In this document: positions 33,800-42,562 of the stretch, in pieces
Layout: each line of letters opens with the position of its first letter
How positions within the stretch are numbered: the first letter of the stretch is position 1
Notes under the pieces: model-generated
What the model saw: only the letters and a program-made list of their open reading frames with translations
Told to the model about the DNA's origin: nothing
The model's database searches: none
Assembly: GCA_910575625.1 (NCBI GenBank)
Contig: CAJTFD010000004.1
Span: 1 to 64,000, forward strand
Direction of reading: 5' to 3'
DNA from: Clostridia bacterium
Lineage (GTDB): Bacteria; Bacillota; Clostridia; Lachnospirales; Lachnospiraceae
DNA length: 64,000 nt
Made by a program: the position numbers and the translations under genes

Positions 33800-34840
33800 T
33801 TAAGATGCCGGATAGTCGCCTCGCGCACAGACGATCTTGTATCCGATCTCTTCCATCTGTTTTTTTAATAGATCGATCGACTCGGCGGCTTCTAAGCCGG
33901 TGGCGATCTTATTGTCATAGAGTAAATATTTTTCCCGGACCCCGGATGGGGAGAGGTTGGGCATGACCACATTGCAGCCCGCCAAGATCCCCAGCTTGCG
34001 CCCTTCCGGATGCAGCGTGCCCAGCGCCGTGGTGGACGGCAGCAGGACTTTCGGCAGCATCAGGCGGATCAGGGCCAGGAGAAATAGAGTCAGGTCCAGA
34101 TCCCCGTTTGGCTCGTGGGCAAAAGGCGTGTCCTGGTGGGATAGAAACGGGCCGATGCCCACCATGTGGGGAGAGAGTTTTCGCAGGAACAGAAGGTCCT
34201 CCGCCAGATGGGCGTAGGTCTGCCCCGGGGAGCCCACCATGAAGCCGGCGCCCACTTGGTATCCGGCCTCTTTTAGATCTTTCAGGCATGTTTTCCGGTC
34301 TGTTAGGGATAAGTTTGGGGGATGCAGTTTTCTGTAGTGTTCCTCTGTGGCTGTCTCGTGGCGCAGCAGATAGCGGTCTGCCCCGGCTGCATAGAGTCTG
34401 CGGTAACTCTCCTTTGAACGCTCCCCCAGGGAGAGTGTGACGGCGCAGTCCGGGAAGTCCTTCTTGATGTCCTGGATGACGGCCGTGAGGATCTCATCCG
34501 TATACCAGGCATCCTCCCCGCCCTGCAGGACGAAGGTGCGAAATCCCAGCTGGTAGCCCTCCCGGCAGCAGTCTAAGATCTCATCCGGGGTGAGCCGGTA
34601 GCGGCTGGCTTTCTTATTGCCGCTCCTGATCCCGCAGTAATAGCAGTTGTTTTTGCAGTAACTGGAGACTTCCACCAGGCCGCGGATGTAGATGTCTCTT
34701 CCGTAGATCTGCTGACGTATCTTTACGGCCTGTTCCAGCGCGTAGGCGTGGGTGTCCGCATCCCGCCGGGAGAGCAGTGTCTCAAATCCCTCCCGGGTCA
34801 GGGTATGTTCTTCTTTTAGTCTGTCAATGTATTCTTTCAT
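33800..34840 (-). CDS. hydE: [FeFe]-hydrogenase maturase HydE
   Basis: HydE is a radical-SAM enzyme thought to build the dithiolate-bridged diiron precursor of the H-cluster. The 346-residue protein has CKNNCYYCGIR (C62, C66, C69) and typical downstream motifs, for example FVLQGGEDAWYTDE and VGAGFMVGSPGQT. It overlaps the upstream small regulator gene by four bases and is followed 60 bases later by hydG. Confidence 0.94.
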   Translation of the reverse strand: MKEYIDRLKEEHTLTREGFETLLSRRDADTHAYALEQAVKIRQQIYGRDIYIRGLVEVSSYCKNNCYYCGIRSGNKKASRYRLTPDEILDCCREGYQLGFRTFVLQGGEDAWYTDEILTAVIQDIKKDFPDCAVTLSLGERSKESYRRLYAAGADRYLLRHETATEEHYRKLHPPNLSLTDRKTCLKDLKEAGYQVGAGFMVGSPGQTYAHLAEDLLFLRKLSPHMVGIGPFLSHQDTPFAHEPNGDLDLTLFLLALIRLMLPKVLLPSTTALGTLHPEGRKLGILAGCNVVMPNLSPSGVREKYLLYDNKIATGLEAAESIDLLKKQMEEIGYKIVCARGDYPAS

Positions 34841-35106
34841 GGTTTACCTTGCACTTTAGAGTAGACGGTCTTGCTGGTGATGCCCGGGAGCATGCCGATC
34901 TTGCCGGATAAGGCGCTGATCACATCCTGGGGTGCATCTAAGATGGCGCAGATGACCGAGACCTCTTTGGGTTTGTAGGGTACGCCCATCCGTCCCACCA
35001 GGTAGTCACCGTAGTCGTGGAGTAGGCGGTTTAAGCCGTCCGCGGAAGCGCGGTCCTCGACGATGATCGTGATGACTGCGATCCGCGTATCTTTTCCATT
35101 TTCCAT
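34837..35106 (-). CDS. TM1266-family regulator of the iron-only hydrogenase system
   Basis: The 89-residue protein has a ferredoxin-like ACT/NikR-type fold pattern (RIAVITIIVEDRASADGLNRLLHDYG, PYKPKEVSVICAIL, LSGKIGMLPGITSKTVYS). It belongs to the family routinely found with hydE and hydG. Its role is unproven; regulation or ligand sensing is suggested. The frame is open 34 codons further upstream, but that part runs through a terminator hairpin, so MENGKDTR, preceded by AAGGAG, is the more likely start. It is the first gene of the operon. Confidence 0.85.
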   Translation of the reverse strand: MENGKDTRIAVITIIVEDRASADGLNRLLHDYGDYLVGRMGVPYKPKEVSVICAILDAPQDVISALSGKIGMLPGITSKTVYSKVQGKP

Positions 35107-35153
35107 AGTCGTATCTTTCTCCTTATTTTCTGGCCGGAAAGGGATTTCCAAAA

Positions 35154-35177
35154 CAAAAAAGCGCCCAAAAAGGGCGC
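35154..35177 (-). terminator. Terminator-like hairpin in the leader of the hydrogenase-maturase operon
   Basis: On the minus strand GCGCCC, a five-base loop and GGGCGC are followed by six T. No gene lies upstream on this strand before the divergent adaptor gene, so the hairpin must act within the operon's own leader of about 160 bases. Confidence 0.7.
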
Positions 35178-35272
35178 AGATGGTTCCATTCGATCGTGAT
35201 CGTTCCATGTGTCAGCCCTTTCTCCTCAGGATTGTCGCCCTTTAAAGTCTGGTTGCTTGTTTTCTATCATTT

Positions 35273-35301
35273 ATATTAACACAGATGGAAATGACATGCA
35301 A
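35273..35301 (-). promoter_or_regulatory. Probable promoter of the TM1266-hydE-hydG operon
   Basis: On the minus strand TTGCAT and TAATAT are 17 bases apart. The -10 element is imperfect. Transcription would start near 35266, upstream of the leader hairpin. Confidence 0.5.
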
Positions 35302-35340
35302 GGGAAATGTGAAGTGTTTGTGATGGATGGATGCGCAGGC

Positions 35341-35369
35341 TTGCCGCTCTCTTTAAAATCTGGTATGAT
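35341..35369 (+). promoter_or_regulatory. Promoter of the MacAB-like operon
   Basis: TTGCCG and TATGAT are 17 bases apart, about 95 bases before the first adaptor gene. Confidence 0.6.
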
Positions 35370-35465
35370 AGGGAGCAGTAGACCATAACAGCATCCTTCC
35401 ATCTCCAAACTCTGTATGTGGAAGGGGAGTTTCGCAAACGTCTATGTTGGAGGAGACTAGATTTT

Positions 35466-36842
35466 ATGAAAAAACGTATATTTATCATAGGAGGGATCGT
35501 GGCAGTCATAGGCTTGTTGGGAGCCGGGGCCTGGTTTTTTTTGAAAAGGCAGCCCGCGGCGGGGGACAACGTCGCTTACGTGACCACAGTCAGATCCCTG
35601 ACAGGAGAGGACGTCTCCGGCACACAGAACCGTTACGCCGGGGTCGTGGAGCCGCAAGAGACTGTGGAGGTGAAACTGGACACAGGCAGGGCCATCCAGA
35701 AGCTCATGGTCGAGGAAGGACAGACGGTGAAAGCGGGCGACCAGCTTTTTTCTTATGATATCAGTTCCGGGGAGGAGCAGCTGGCGACGGCCAGGCTGGA
35801 ACTGGAACGCTTAAAGACGGAGGCGATCAGTTACCAGGAACAGATCAACACCTATCAGAGAGAGAAGGAGAAGGCGGCCCAGGAGGAGCAGCTCTCCTAT
35901 ACGATCCAGATCCAATCGACCCAGATGGATCTAAAAAAGAACGAATACGACCAGAAGAGCAAGACGGCCGAGATCGAGAAGCTGGAGAAAGTCAGCGATT
36001 CGCCCATTGTGACCAGTGAGATCGACGGGATCATACGATCCATCAATAAAGACCTGATGGGCAGTGGAGACAGCTATGCAGATCCGGATCCCTCTTCTGG
36101 GAGCAAGAGTACTTTTATCACGATCCTCGGCACGGGGAACTACCGGGTCAAGGGAAAAGTGAATGAGCAGAACAGGATGAACATCATCGAGGGCGAACCA
36201 GTGATCATCCGTTCACGGGTGGATCCGTCGGTGACCTGGAAAGGCGTTATGGGCGAGATCGACACGGAACATCCCTCCAGCGGCGGAGAGGACGGCGCGT
36301 CCGGTATGGTGATGATGGACTCTGGCGGGGAGGACGATCAGCAGACAACATCCTCTTCCTATCCTTTTTATGTAAATCTGGATATCACGGATGGGCTGAT
36401 GCTGGGCCAGCATGTCTATATTGAGATGGACTATGGGCAGGAGGAGCGAAAGAAGGGTCTCTGGCTCAATGAATTTTACATCGCGGATCCGGAGGGGGAT
36501 CCCTATGTGTGGGTCTCGGATGGACAGGACAGGCTTGAGAAGCGTCCGGTCACCCTGGGCGCCTTCGATCAGGAGCTGGGCGAATATAAGATCAAAAAGG
36601 GCCTGACGGAGGATGACTGCATCGCGTTCCCGTCCGAAAACCTGGAAGAGGGGATGACTGTGGAGATCAGCGACCAGATGCAGATCCCCACAGAGGATCA
36701 GGAAGGAGCAGATGACATGGGTCCGGAGAGCGGGGAGGAGATCATCGATGAGGATGGGATATTCCCTGGGATGGATACCGAGGAGCTGCCTATGGACACA
36801 GACGAAGATGCGGAGGCCCCAAATGTGGAGGTGATGCCCTGA
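35466..36842 (+). CDS. HlyD/MacA-family efflux adaptor protein (first copy)
   Basis: The 458-residue protein has one N-terminal membrane anchor (IFIIGGIVAVIGLLGAGAWFF). It then has the biotinyl-lipoyl-like half (TVEVKLDTGRAIQKLMVEEGQTVKAGDQLFSYD), a coiled coil (about 110-185), and the second lipoyl half with beta-barrel. The C-terminal 50 residues are acidic and low in complexity. The start chosen at ATG 35466 is ten bases after GGAGGAG. It overlaps the ABC ATPase gene at TGATG. In a Gram-positive cell such adaptors sit outside the membrane and work with the ABC permease. Confidence 0.87.
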   Translation: MKKRIFIIGGIVAVIGLLGAGAWFFLKRQPAAGDNVAYVTTVRSLTGEDVSGTQNRYAGVVEPQETVEVKLDTGRAIQKLMVEEGQTVKAGDQLFSYDISSGEEQLATARLELERLKTEAISYQEQINTYQREKEKAAQEEQLSYTIQIQSTQMDLKKNEYDQKSKTAEIEKLEKVSDSPIVTSEIDGIIRSINKDLMGSGDSYADPDPSSGSKSTFITILGTGNYRVKGKVNEQNRMNIIEGEPVIIRSRVDPSVTWKGVMGEIDTEHPSSGGEDGASGMVMMDSGGEDDQQTTSSSYPFYVNLDITDGLMLGQHVYIEMDYGQEERKKGLWLNEFYIADPEGDPYVWVSDGQDRLEKRPVTLGAFDQELGEYKIKKGLTEDDCIAFPSENLEEGMTVEISDQMQIPTEDQEGADDMGPESGEEIIDEDGIFPGMDTEELPMDTDEDAEAPNVEVMP

Positions 36843-37537
36843 TGATCTTGGAATTGAGAGATATCTATAAAGAATACCAGCAGGGAAAGATGGTGGTCCC
36901 GGTCCTGAACCATGTGGACTTTACCATGGAGGAGGGGGAGTACGTGGCGATCATGGGTCCCTCCGGCTCCGGCAAGACCACTCTGATGAACATCATCGGC
37001 TGTCTGGATAAAGCCACCTCCGGGGAGTTTTACATGGATGGGCAGGATGTGAATAAATGTTCGGAAAATGAGATGTCAGATCTGCGCCTGCATAAATTGG
37101 GCTTCGTTTTCCAGAGTTTCCATCTGCTCCCACGGCAGTCGGCTCTGGAAAATGTGGAGATGCCCTTAAATTATGCCGGTGTGCCCAAGAAACTGCGAAA
37201 AGAGCGGGCGTTTAAGGCTTTAGAGCGGGTGGGACTGGCGGACCGGGTGACTTTTAAGCCAAACCAATTATCCGGCGGTCAGATGCAGCGTGTGGCCATC
37301 GCCCGGGCCATCGTGAACGACCCGAAGATCCTGCTGGCCGATGAGCCCACAGGTGCGCTGGATTCCAAGTCCAGCAGCCAGGTGATGGATCTGTTCCAGC
37401 GGTTAAATGATGAGGGCGTGACGATCTTGATGATCACCCACGACCCGGAGATCGCGGAGTATGCCGGACGGACAGTCCTGATCCGGGACGGGGAGCTGAC
37501 GGAGAAAGGGGGGAGTGGTCATGGGGAAGGAGCATAG
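36842..37537 (+). CDS. MacB/LolD-type ABC transporter ATP-binding protein
   Basis: The 231-residue protein has Walker A GPSGSGKTT (about 39-47), the signature LSGGQMQRVAIARA, Walker B ILLADEPTGALD and the switch His in MITHDPE. The sequence type is that of MacB/LolD exporters for peptides, antibiotics or lipoproteins. It is translationally coupled to both flanking adaptor genes. Confidence 0.95.
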   Translation: MILELRDIYKEYQQGKMVVPVLNHVDFTMEEGEYVAIMGPSGSGKTTLMNIIGCLDKATSGEFYMDGQDVNKCSENEMSDLRLHKLGFVFQSFHLLPRQSALENVEMPLNYAGVPKKLRKERAFKALERVGLADRVTFKPNQLSGGQMQRVAIARAIVNDPKILLADEPTGALDSKSSSQVMDLFQRLNDEGVTILMITHDPEIAEYAGRTVLIRDGELTEKGGSGHGEGA

Positions 37538-39278
37538 CCTCCGAAAAAAGATCCTGTTTATCTTATTGGGCGTGGCGGCGGTCTGCGCGATCTTTGCCGG
37601 GGTGGGCATCGTGGCTAAGCGGACGCATGCTACGACTGTGAAGGTGATCCCCGTGATGGATCTGGACCAGGGGGGCTATTTTTGGGAGGATGAGTCCTTA
37701 CTGTACGGGGAGGTGACATCCAGTGTGACCCAGAAAGTGCAGCTGGTGGAGGACGCGATCATCTCCCAGGTGTATGTGAAAGTGGGCGATCGGGTGAAAC
37801 CGGGGGATCAGCTGCTCACTTATGATATGACCTTGAAGCAGCTGGAGCTGGAGCTGGCGAAATTGGAGAAGCAGAATCTGGAAAATAAATTGGCCCAGGC
37901 CAGGAACCGTCTGGAGAGCCTGGAAAACGGCGGGCCGATCGAGGATCCCAGCGACGATTACACACCGATCGATGACGGGGATGATGATGAGGCGTATCAC
38001 AGTCCATATCTGAGAGCTTTTTCCCAGCTCCCATTTCAAGTGGCGGCGGCAGTGGTGAGCGGCCAGATGCAGCAGCCCATCCTGTATGAACTGCTGGATC
38101 ACGATTCTGTGCCTTACCGGGGGACGGGGAGCAAAGAGGATCCCTACTGTTTTCTGTGTATCGGAAGCGAGGAGGGTGTGGTGGTCAAGGGTTCTTTTTT
38201 CAACCGGATGGCCGGTTATGATGCGGCGGGCACGGAGAAGGAGGAGGGGAGAGAAGCCTGCTGGTACCGCCTGGAATTCCATGAAGATGACCAGATCGCC
38301 GATGTGGAAGATCCAGACCAGTCTCTGTTGGGGTATTATGCGCGCCAGGGAAATGAGGTGTTCGATCCGGAGGAGGAGAAGACCTTTACGCTGGAAGGCG
38401 CCGGGCAGACGGATGATGGCGAGAGTGTGCTGACCGCCACGCCGGAACCGGATGTCACGGGACCCAACCCGGAGATCGACGAGGAGGAAGATGATCTGGA
38501 AGATGACTACTGGGAGGATGACGAGGAGGAAGAGCCGTCCATGACCCGGGAGGAGGCCATCAAGTACCAGAAGAACAATATCCAGGCATACGAGCTGGAT
38601 ATCCAGAAAAAAGCCCTGTCCATCTCAAAGTTGGAGCGGGAGCTGGAAAACGAGACGGCCACCAGCACCATGGAAGGCGTGGTGACTGTGGTGGGCGACC
38701 CCCATACCGGGGAATCGGATGGGGACGGTTTTATCGAGATCGAGAGCGACGACGGCTATTACATCAAAGGCTCCCTGGGTGAACTGATGCTGGAACAGGT
38801 GAAGGTCGGCGATCTGATCACAGGGGAGGCTTACGAGAGCGGGAATCATTTCACAGCGGAGATCCGGGAGATCGCACTTTATCCTTCCACGGGAGATCAG
38901 GATTATTTCAGCACAGGGCTGGGAAATCCCAATGTGTCCAATTATCCGTTTGTGGCTCATGTGACGGAGGACTTAGACCTTGAGAATGGGGAGACGGCCG
39001 ACTTGAAGATCGGGAGCGGCCAGCAGTCCCGGGAGGGGGCTGTCTATCTGGACCCGGCTATGGTGCGCGCAGAGGGCGGCCAGCATTATGTGTATAAGGA
39101 CGACGGCGGGCGGCTGAAAAAACAGCCGGTCACGGTGGAGAAGACCAGCGACGGCTACACGATCATCGTGACAAAGGGTCTGGACAGCGAGGATAAGATC
39201 GCTTTCCCTTACGGGTCCGGCGTGGAGGACGGTGCGCGGACAGAGGATGGGACGGTGGATGATCTGTACGGTTATTAA
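37521..39278 (+). CDS. HlyD/MacA-family adaptor with a large acidic insertion (second copy)
   Basis: The 585-residue protein has an N-terminal membrane helix (ILFILLGVAAVCAIFAGVGIV), a lipoyl-type segment (SQVYVKVGDRVKPGDQLLTYD) and two coiled-coil halves. Between the halves (about residues 130-345) lies an insertion not seen in ordinary MacA: a domain of about 150 residues that looks globular, then a run of Asp/Glu (EEEDDLEDDYWEDDEEEE). The C-terminal barrel follows. It overlaps the ATPase gene by 17 bases and precedes the permease gene. Its pairing with a first adaptor in one operon is unusual; the two may form mixed assemblies. Confidence 0.83.
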   Translation: MGKEHSLRKKILFILLGVAAVCAIFAGVGIVAKRTHATTVKVIPVMDLDQGGYFWEDESLLYGEVTSSVTQKVQLVEDAIISQVYVKVGDRVKPGDQLLTYDMTLKQLELELAKLEKQNLENKLAQARNRLESLENGGPIEDPSDDYTPIDDGDDDEAYHSPYLRAFSQLPFQVAAAVVSGQMQQPILYELLDHDSVPYRGTGSKEDPYCFLCIGSEEGVVVKGSFFNRMAGYDAAGTEKEEGREACWYRLEFHEDDQIADVEDPDQSLLGYYARQGNEVFDPEEEKTFTLEGAGQTDDGESVLTATPEPDVTGPNPEIDEEEDDLEDDYWEDDEEEEPSMTREEAIKYQKNNIQAYELDIQKKALSISKLERELENETATSTMEGVVTVVGDPHTGESDGDGFIEIESDDGYYIKGSLGELMLEQVKVGDLITGEAYESGNHFTAEIREIALYPSTGDQDYFSTGLGNPNVSNYPFVAHVTEDLDLENGETADLKIGSGQQSREGAVYLDPAMVRAEGGQHYVYKDDGGRLKKQPVTVEKTSDGYTIIVTKGLDSEDKIAFPYGSGVEDGARTEDGTVDDLYGY

Positions 39279-39296
39279 GGCGAAACGGAGGGAGTT

Positions 39297-40553
39297 ATGT
39301 TAGAAAATATAAGGCTGGCTTTCCAGGGCATCTGGACACATAAAATGCGCTCGTTCCTCACCATGCTGGGGATCATCATCGGTATCGCCTCTATCATCTC
39401 CATCGTATCCACGATCAAAGGCACCACCGAGCAGATCAAGGAGCAGCTGATCGGGGCCGGGAACAATGCGGTCAAAGTGCTGCTCTATGATGGGAGTTCG
39501 GAGTACGACGCGTCCTGGGGCATGACCGGTACAGGTAAGCTCCCTCAGCTCACGGATGAACAGAAAGAGGAAGTGCGGAAATTGGAGGACGTGGAAAACT
39601 GCACATTTTTCTATAATCGGGGTTATTCCGACAATATCTACTACATGGACCGTAGCATGCAGGGCGGTAAAGTCTATGGGATCGATGAAGAGTATCTGGC
39701 CACCTGCGGGTATGTGATCCAGGCCGGGAGAGGGTTTGTAAAGGCGGATTATGAGGGATACCGGAAAGTGGCCCTGTTGGACGAGGAGGCGGTGGGGAGC
39801 CTGTTCCAGGATGAGACGCCTCTGGGAAAGACCATTGAGATCCGGGGGGAACCCTTTGTTGTGGTGGGTGTCTACGCTGAGGCGGAGAAGTTCCAGCCGA
39901 TCATCAATGATTATCAGGAATATTATACCTATTATGGAAATGCGGGGACAGGAACGCTCCTGGTCCCAAATGTGGACTGGCCGATCATCTACAAGTATGA
40001 TGAGCCGGAAAATGCAGTGATCAAAGCGGCCAACACGGAGGCCATGACCAAAGTGGGGGATCGGGCTGCCAAGATCTTAAACGGGGATCTGGAGGAAAAT
40101 TCCCAGATCAGATATAAATCCAACGACAATCTGGAGATGGCGAAAAAGCAGCAGGATCTAAGCCAGAGCACCAACGGGCAGCTTTTGTGGATTGCCAGCA
40201 TCTCCCTGTTGGTGGGCGGGATCGGGGTGATGAACATTATGCTCGTTTCTGTCACAGAGAGGACCAGTGAGATCGGGCTGAAAAAAGCCATCGGTGCACG
40301 CAAGAAACGGATCTTGTTCCAGTTCCTGACGGAGGCGGCTGTGCTCACCAGCATGGGCGGAGTGGTTGGAGTCGTATCCGGGATCGTGCTGGCCAACGTC
40401 ATATCCAGGATGGCAGGGATCCCCATCGCGATCAGCGTCCCTGCCATCGTGGCATCAGTCGGTTTTTCGATGGTCATCGGTATCGTGTTCGGCTTGCTGC
40501 CGTCCATCAAGGCCGCCAACTTAAATCCGATCGAAGCGCTGCGCCGGGATTAG
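39297..40553 (+). CDS. MacB-like ABC transporter permease (FtsX domain)
   Basis: The 418-residue protein has one N-terminal membrane helix after RSFLTMLGIIIGIASIISI and a large extracytoplasmic MacB-type domain (about 60-280). The last part holds three helices with the FtsX pattern SLLVGGIGVMNIMLVSVTERTSEIGLKKAIGA. The ATPase is encoded separately, unlike E. coli MacB. A GGAGGGAGTT site precedes the ATG. It closes the exporter operon. Confidence 0.93.
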   Translation: MLENIRLAFQGIWTHKMRSFLTMLGIIIGIASIISIVSTIKGTTEQIKEQLIGAGNNAVKVLLYDGSSEYDASWGMTGTGKLPQLTDEQKEEVRKLEDVENCTFFYNRGYSDNIYYMDRSMQGGKVYGIDEEYLATCGYVIQAGRGFVKADYEGYRKVALLDEEAVGSLFQDETPLGKTIEIRGEPFVVVGVYAEAEKFQPIINDYQEYYTYYGNAGTGTLLVPNVDWPIIYKYDEPENAVIKAANTEAMTKVGDRAAKILNGDLEENSQIRYKSNDNLEMAKKQQDLSQSTNGQLLWIASISLLVGGIGVMNIMLVSVTERTSEIGLKKAIGARKKRILFQFLTEAAVLTSMGGVVGVVSGIVLANVISRMAGIPIAISVPAIVASVGFSMVIGIVFGLLPSIKAANLNPIEALRRD

Positions 40554-40557
40554 ACGA

Positions 40558-41193
40558 TCAAAATCCCAGATGTTCGCCGGTGAGCACTACGGTGATCCGC
40601 CCGGGGATGCGGGACTTGCGGGTGATCAGGGTCTGGCAGCAGATGCAGTCAGGGCTTAGGCAGTCTGCACAGACGCCTGTCCTGGCGCAGGGTGTGTCCG
40701 CTTTTACCCGCAGGGCGTTGGGCGGCGCGGCCACGAGATGCACCCGGCGGACGGCCTCGTCCACGTCGGTGCACATCTTATCTATGCTGGCTAAGACGAT
40801 GACTTTGTCCGGGCCGTAGGAGAGACAGGCGACTCGATTGCCCAGGCCGTCGATGTTGACCAGTTCGCCGTCTAAGGTGAAGGCGTTGGTGCTCATCAGG
40901 AAAAAATCGGCGCACACGATTTCCCCATAGATCCGCTTTTGCTCCTGCGGGTCGCTGGAGCGGTGCCGGTCGATGGCGTTGTAATCGCCGTTTTTGATCG
41001 CGTCCATCACGCCGGCTTCCTCCATGGACAGAGAACCTCCCCAGCCCACGGAGGCGCCCTTCGGGATCAGGGAGAGGATCTGTTCTTTCGCTTCTTCTGC
41101 TGTGGCGCAGTAGTAGAACTCCATGCCCCGCTTTTCAAAATTCTTTTTGAGAGTGGCGGCTGTTTTTTCATATCTTTCAGATAAGTATGACAT
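40558..41193 (-). CDS. LUD-domain (lactate-utilization type) protein
   Basis: The 211-residue protein contains the LUD (DUF162) pattern: GASVGWGGSLSMEEAGVMDAI, ADFFLMSTNAFTLDGELVNIDG and GPDKVIVLASIDKM. It ends with a cysteine-rich segment (CARTGVCADCLSPDCICC). LUD proteins occur in lactate oxidation complexes and as stand-alone proteins of unknown role; this is a stand-alone one. The start at MSYLSERY follows AAAGGAG at seven bases. Confidence 0.85.
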   Translation of the reverse strand: MSYLSERYEKTAATLKKNFEKRGMEFYYCATAEEAKEQILSLIPKGASVGWGGSLSMEEAGVMDAIKNGDYNAIDRHRSSDPQEQKRIYGEIVCADFFLMSTNAFTLDGELVNIDGLGNRVACLSYGPDKVIVLASIDKMCTDVDEAVRRVHLVAAPPNALRVKADTPCARTGVCADCLSPDCICCQTLITRKSRIPGRITVVLTGEHLGF

Positions 41194-41297
41194 ATGTTTT
41201 CTCCTTTCGTTTACAGAATGATCGTGCTGCGTTTCGCGGATACCTGACAAGATCGTACCATGATCTGCCGGAAAAATCAAATGTATCGGGAAAGATC

Positions 41298-41438
41298 GTG
41301 GTCACAGATCAGGTGGTGCTCTTACATGAGAAGCTGACTTTATTGGCAGGAACAGGAACAATCTTGACCTTGATAGGATCATTTTTATCAGAATATAAGG
41401 CAGAAAGGAAAGGTATTAAAAACAGACTTACAAAATAA
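41298..41438 (+). pseudogene. Fragment resembling the C-terminus of an EamA/DMT transporter
   Basis: The frame from VVTDQVVLLHEKLTLL to SFLSEYKAERKG looks like the last helix and basic tail of a drug/metabolite transporter (LxExLT, then GxxLTLIGxFLS). The rest of such a gene is absent. It has no ribosome site of its own. The assignment rests on a short pattern. Confidence 0.4.
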
Positions 41439-41448
41439 AAAATGTGTT

Positions 41449-41541
41449 ATGGCAATTGATGAACACTTACCGTTAGGGATCATTGCAAATACGGCAGCTA
41501 TCTGGCTGCTTTTTGTATTGTTAAAAACTATAACCACTTAA
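41449..41541 (+). other. Short hydrophobic ORF, probable gene remnant
   Basis: ATG GCA begins a 30-codon frame, MAIDEHLPLGIIANTAAI followed by a hydrophobic helix, then a stop. It looks like the end of a membrane protein. No ribosome site is visible. Together with the fragment at 41298 it suggests that the 440-bp gap holds remains of lost genes. Confidence 0.3.
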
Positions 41542-41553
41542 AGGAAAAAAGGA

Positions 41554-41616
41554 TTATACAAAAATCGTCTTTGGCGGTATAATACATAAAACATATCAAC
41601 ATACTATATTGATATG
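41554..41616 (+). promoter_or_regulatory. Promoter and palindromic site upstream of the LysR gene
   Basis: TTATAC (41554-41559) and a perfect TATAAT (41578-41583) are 18 bases apart. Just downstream, CATATCAA (41592-41599) and TTGATATG (41609-41616) form a perfect inverted repeat with a nine-base spacer, fitting the T-N11-A layout of LysR-type binding sites. Binding here, over the transcript start, would give autorepression. Confidence 0.65.
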
Positions 41617-41635
41617 AACAACGGGAGAATAAAAG

Positions 41636-42547
41636 ATGACATTAGTCCAATTAAAATATGCGATCGCAGTAGTAGGACAGAACTCACTGAATGAAGCGGC
41701 AAAGATGCTCTTTATATCACAGCCGAGCCTTTCTTCCGCGATCCGGTCATTAGAGAAGGAGATCGGATTCGACATATTTATAAGGTCGAAAACAGGGATC
41801 ACACTGACAGTAAAAGGGGCAGAATTTATCGGGTATGCAAAATCCGTGATGGAGCAGTATGAACTGCTGGACGCAAAATATATCGCACAGACGAAAGTGA
41901 AAAAAAATTTCAGCGTATCCATGCAGCATTACACATTTGCGGTCAATGCGTTTGTGGAGCTGGTGAAGCAGTACGGGATGGATGCGTATGAATTTGAGGT
42001 GCATGAAACGAAAACCTATGAGGTTATTGAGAATGTCAGAAACCATAAAAGTGAGATCGGCATCTTATATCTGAATGATTTTAACAAGAAAGTATTACAT
42101 AAGCTGTTTGCGGAATACGGACTGCAGTTTGAACCTTTGCTGGAATGCGGCGTGTATGTATATATGTGGAAAGGGCATCCATTGGCAGAAAGGAAAGAGA
42201 TCGCATTAGAGGAACTGGATGAGTACCCATGTCTGGGTTTTGCACAAGGTGAACACAATTCATTCTATTTTGCGGAAGAGGTTTTAAGCACCTATCAGTA
42301 CAAAAGATTTATCCGTGCCAATGACAGGGCTACTCTGCTGAACCTGATGGTCGGGCTGAACGGATTTACCTTGTGTTCCGGGATCATATGTGAGGATCTC
42401 AATGGAAAGGATTATCGTGCCGTGAAACTGAGATCAGATGAAAGGATGACGATCGGATATATATCAAGGAAGGACGCGCCGGTCAGCGCGATCGGGCAGA
42501 GATATCTGGAGGAGATAGCAAAATACAAGGACAGATCTTTAGGTTGA
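41636..42547 (+). CDS. LysR-family transcriptional regulator
   Basis: The 303-residue protein has the LysR helix-turn-helix (LNEAAKMLFISQPSLSSAIRSLEKEIGFDIFIR, about 18-50) and a periplasmic-binding-like sensor domain. It lies directly upstream of two PLP enzymes of sulfur amino acid metabolism on the same strand (16-bp gap), with cysK further on, so it probably regulates cysteine/methionine interconversion. GGGAGA precedes the ATG. Confidence 0.9.
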   Translation: MTLVQLKYAIAVVGQNSLNEAAKMLFISQPSLSSAIRSLEKEIGFDIFIRSKTGITLTVKGAEFIGYAKSVMEQYELLDAKYIAQTKVKKNFSVSMQHYTFAVNAFVELVKQYGMDAYEFEVHETKTYEVIENVRNHKSEIGILYLNDFNKKVLHKLFAEYGLQFEPLLECGVYVYMWKGHPLAERKEIALEELDEYPCLGFAQGEHNSFYFAEEVLSTYQYKRFIRANDRATLLNLMVGLNGFTLCSGIICEDLNGKDYRAVKLRSDERMTIGYISRKDAPVSAIGQRYLEEIAKYKDRSLG

Positions 42548-42562
42548 TCAGGAGGGAGGATC

